NCBI GenBank assembly: GCA_022448765.1
Contig: JAKUTI010000093.1
Coordinates: 1-9,698, forward strand
DNA: 9,698 nt
Direction: 5' to 3'
Origin: Pseudomonadales bacterium
Lineage (GTDB): Bacteria > Pseudomonadota > Gammaproteobacteria > Pseudomonadales > Azotimanducaceae
Part shown: piece after piece, positions 7,989 through 9,698 of the stretch
How positions within the stretch are numbered: position 1 is the stretch's first letter
How the letters are laid out: each line of letters opens with the position of its first letter
The notes under the pieces: generated by a model
Told to the model about the DNA's origin: nothing
The model's database searches: none
What the model saw: only the letters and a program-made list of their open reading frames with translations
Translations under genes and position numbers: made by a program

Positions 7989-8027
7989 TCATCGATGATT
8001 GACCACACTTCGTTTCACTTGTTTACC
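7989..8027 (+). promoter_or_regulatory. Tentative folD promoter with adjacent palindrome
   Basis: A near-consensus -35 box TTGACC (7999-8004) is followed by 17 bp and a poor -10 box TTTACC (8022-8027). An alternative is TTGTTT (8019-8024) with ACATAA or CATAAA near 8042-8048. The perfect 10-bp palindrome TCATCGATGA (7989-7998) directly abuts TTGACC, in a position a regulator could use. The promoter call rests mainly on the need for one in this divergent gap. Confidence 0.35.
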
Positions 8028-8092
8028 AGTAACGACAGTTCACATAAAGTCCCGTTCGACGTTCGCCAGCTTAGTTTTGCGAGAGGCCCCCA

Positions 8093-8947
8093 ATGTCCGC
8101 AACAATTCTCGATGGAGAAGCGATTGCGCAGTCCATAAAAAATGAGATTGCAAGACGCACGCGAGACCGCGCCGTCGAGGGGTATCGTCCACCGGGACTA
8201 GCAATCGTTATCGTGGGCAACGACCCTTCCTCCCACGTCTACGTGCGCCTAAAAAAGAAGGACTGCGAAGCAGTGGGCTTCCATACCGAGATTCGAAGAT
8301 TAGACGAATCTGTCTCCGAAAAAGAGGTCGTCTCTTATCTACAGGACTTTAACTCTGATGAGAGAATCGATGGAATCTTGGTTCAGTTGCCCTTACCTCC
8401 TCAAATTGATCCATTAACCGTGATCAAAACCATCAATCCCGACAAGGACGTCGACGGAATTCACCCATACAATCTCGGTATGCTGACTTTACGTGAGCCG
8501 GCAATACGATCCTGCACTTCGAAGGGAATCATGTCACTGTTGGATCGAACCGACGTTCCAATTCGCGGACTCGATGCGACCGTCGTCGGTGCATCCAATC
8601 ATGTCGGTCGTCCCGCTTGTCTTGAACTATTGCGTGCGGGTTGTACCGTAACTAGTTGCCATCGATTTTCGCGCGATACGAAATCTCACGTCGCTTCCGC
8701 GGACATCGTAGTTAGTGCGACCGGGGTCGCCGGGCTGATCAAAGGCGATTGGGTCAAACCTGGCGCGATAGTTATTGACGTTGGGATCGAGCGTCAATCA
8801 GATGGATCGCTTCGGGGAGATGTTGATTTCGACAGCGTAGTCAAAGTGGCGGGCTGGTTAACCCCGGTCCCCGGCGGCGTTGGACCGATGACTCGGGTGT
8901 CCATACTCGAAAATTTGATGGAAGCGGCGGAGACGATTTCATCTTGA
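8093..8947 (+). CDS. folD: FolD, methylenetetrahydrofolate dehydrogenase/methenyltetrahydrofolate cyclohydrolase
   Basis: The 284 residues match the family. FolD is a cytoplasmic homodimer that interconverts methylene-, methenyl- and 10-formyl-tetrahydrofolate with NADP, supplying one-carbon units for purines and formyl-Met-tRNA. Active-site residues are Tyr50 and Lys54 (YVRLKKKDCE), Gln98 (GILVQLPLP) and Asp121 (KDVDGIHP). The Rossmann cofactor region starts at GASNHVGRP (about 166-174), with CHRFSRD after it. The PGGVGPMT signature is near the C-terminus. One oddity is residues 140-145, which read SCTSKG where the family usually has PCTPxG, so both prolines are replaced although Cys, Thr and Gly remain. 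ATG has an AGAGG ribosome site about 6 nt upstream. The stop overlaps the lpxH start. Confidence 0.97.
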   Translation: MSATILDGEAIAQSIKNEIARRTRDRAVEGYRPPGLAIVIVGNDPSSHVYVRLKKKDCEAVGFHTEIRRLDESVSEKEVVSYLQDFNSDERIDGILVQLPLPPQIDPLTVIKTINPDKDVDGIHPYNLGMLTLREPAIRSCTSKGIMSLLDRTDVPIRGLDATVVGASNHVGRPACLELLRAGCTVTSCHRFSRDTKSHVASADIVVSATGVAGLIKGDWVKPGAIVIDVGIERQSDGSLRGDVDFDSVVKVAGWLTPVPGGVGPMTRVSILENLMEAAETISS

Positions 8948-9654
8948 GTCTAATATGCATATCGGACCTTCACCTCGATGCCACTGTTCCAACGAGGCTC
9001 GACGCTCTTAGAAATTTGCTGGTTTGTGAATCGAAAAACGTAGACGCCATCTACATCCTAGGCGATTTGGTGGAGGCATGGGTTGGCGACGACGACGATA
9101 GCGAATTTGCGAACACGATCCGCACAATCCTCGCAAATTGTGCGAAACGGTCCGCCATATACTTCATGCATGGCAACCGTGATTTTCTTATCGGGGAGAA
9201 ATTCGCAAGCGACACCGGTGCTTGTCTTATCGACGATCCGACCACGATTGAAGTCGCGGGTGTACGATTTCTGTTATCGCATGGAGACGCTTTCTGTACG
9301 AAGGACGAGGCGTATCAGCAAATGCGGACGTTAGTCCGATCACCAGATTGGCAAAGCAACATCCTTAACCGCTCATTGCAAGAACGCATCAACCTCGCAA
9401 GTGAAATGCGTCAGCAAAGTCGTCGGTCAAATGCGAATAAGTCTCAAAACATCATGGACGTGACCGGAGAAGTCGTTTTATCCGTAATGGAAGAAAACGA
9501 ATGTGATGTGCTCATACACGGGCACACTCATCGCCCAGCGATTCATCGAATGGACGACTCGAAAACCAGGTACGTGCTCGGCGATTGGAACCGTTGTGGC
9601 TGGCTTACCCGTATCGAAGACGGCCACGTCAGCTTGGAGTGTTTTCCTATTTAG
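8944..9654 (+). CDS. lpxH: LpxH, UDP-2,3-diacylglucosamine diphosphatase
   Basis: The 236 residues match the family of about 240. This peripheral inner-membrane enzyme splits UDP-2,3-diacylglucosamine into lipid X and UMP, the fourth step of lipid A synthesis. It is a calcineurin-like metallophosphoesterase. The metal ligands by motif are Asp8 and His10 (SDLH), Asp41 (GDLVEAW), Asn78 (HGNRD, followed by Arg79), His113 (SHGD), and His194 and His196 (HGHTH). The conserved stretch NKSQNIMDV at 165-173 also fits LpxH over generic phosphoesterases. The start is TTG at 8944-8946, inside the folD end (TTGA, 4-nt overlap). It begins at the family's expected N-terminus, and no nearby in-frame ATG exists. 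GGAG (8929-8932) is 11 nt upstream, so coupling to folD translation is likely. Confidence 0.95.
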   Translation: MSLICISDLHLDATVPTRLDALRNLLVCESKNVDAIYILGDLVEAWVGDDDDSEFANTIRTILANCAKRSAIYFMHGNRDFLIGEKFASDTGACLIDDPTTIEVAGVRFLLSHGDAFCTKDEAYQQMRTLVRSPDWQSNILNRSLQERINLASEMRQQSRRSNANKSQNIMDVTGEVVLSVMEENECDVLIHGHTHRPAIHRMDDSKTRYVLGDWNRCGWLTRIEDGHVSLECFPI

Positions 9655-9698
9655 ACGGGCCCTGAACGGCGATTAACCGTCGGACCGCTGTGAAACCG

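Noticed and set aside
7833..8138. Plus-strand ORF beginning MVGVERFELPTSCSQS
   Set aside because: It runs antisense through tRNA-Pro. This peptide string is a well-known false protein produced by translating the complement of tRNA genes.
9655..9698. Possible terminator or next gene after lpxH
   Set aside because: Only 44 nt remain. ACGG/CCGT (9666-9680) is a 4-bp stem without a T-tract, and no start codon with a ribosome site can be judged.

Overview
The window reads as a conserved chromosomal block from a gammaproteobacterium. The order tig-clpP-clpX-lon-hupB-ppiD behind a tRNA cluster, with folD divergent, is close to the arrangement I remember from Pseudomonas. LpxH restricts the source to Gram-negatives that use this UDP-diacylglucosamine hydrolase (mostly beta- and gammaproteobacteria). 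I cannot name a genus. Base composition looks moderate and even, and I see no insertion sequence, phage gene, CRISPR array, toxin-antitoxin pair or other sign of transfer.

Layout. Minus strand, right to left: tRNA-Pro(UGG), tRNA-Arg(UCU), tRNA-His(GUG), then 20 nt later tig (trigger factor), clpP (overlapping tig by 4 nt), clpX, lon, hupB (HU, with its own promoter) and ppiD (cut by the left edge). Plus strand, reading right from a 182-nt divergent spacer: folD and lpxH, which overlap by 4 nt; lpxH ends 44 nt before the right edge.

The minus-strand genes form a protein-quality-control unit. Trigger factor meets chains leaving the ribosome, ClpXP and Lon degrade misfolded and regulatory proteins in the cytoplasm, and PpiD is an inner-membrane-anchored periplasmic chaperone with a parvulin domain. 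HU is a nucleoid protein and, in E. coli, a known Lon substrate. The plus-strand pair is housekeeping: FolD for one-carbon folate metabolism and LpxH for lipid A synthesis.

I found no undescribed system. The points worth a second look are in expression and gene order: tig lies so close behind tRNA-His that its mRNA must come from a tRNA-containing transcript; a strong terminator stands directly in front of ppiD; hairpin sequence between hupB and ppiD pairs better as minus-strand RNA; four of eight genes start at GTG or TTG; folD and lpxH are directly joined; and FolD has lost both prolines of a conserved motif.
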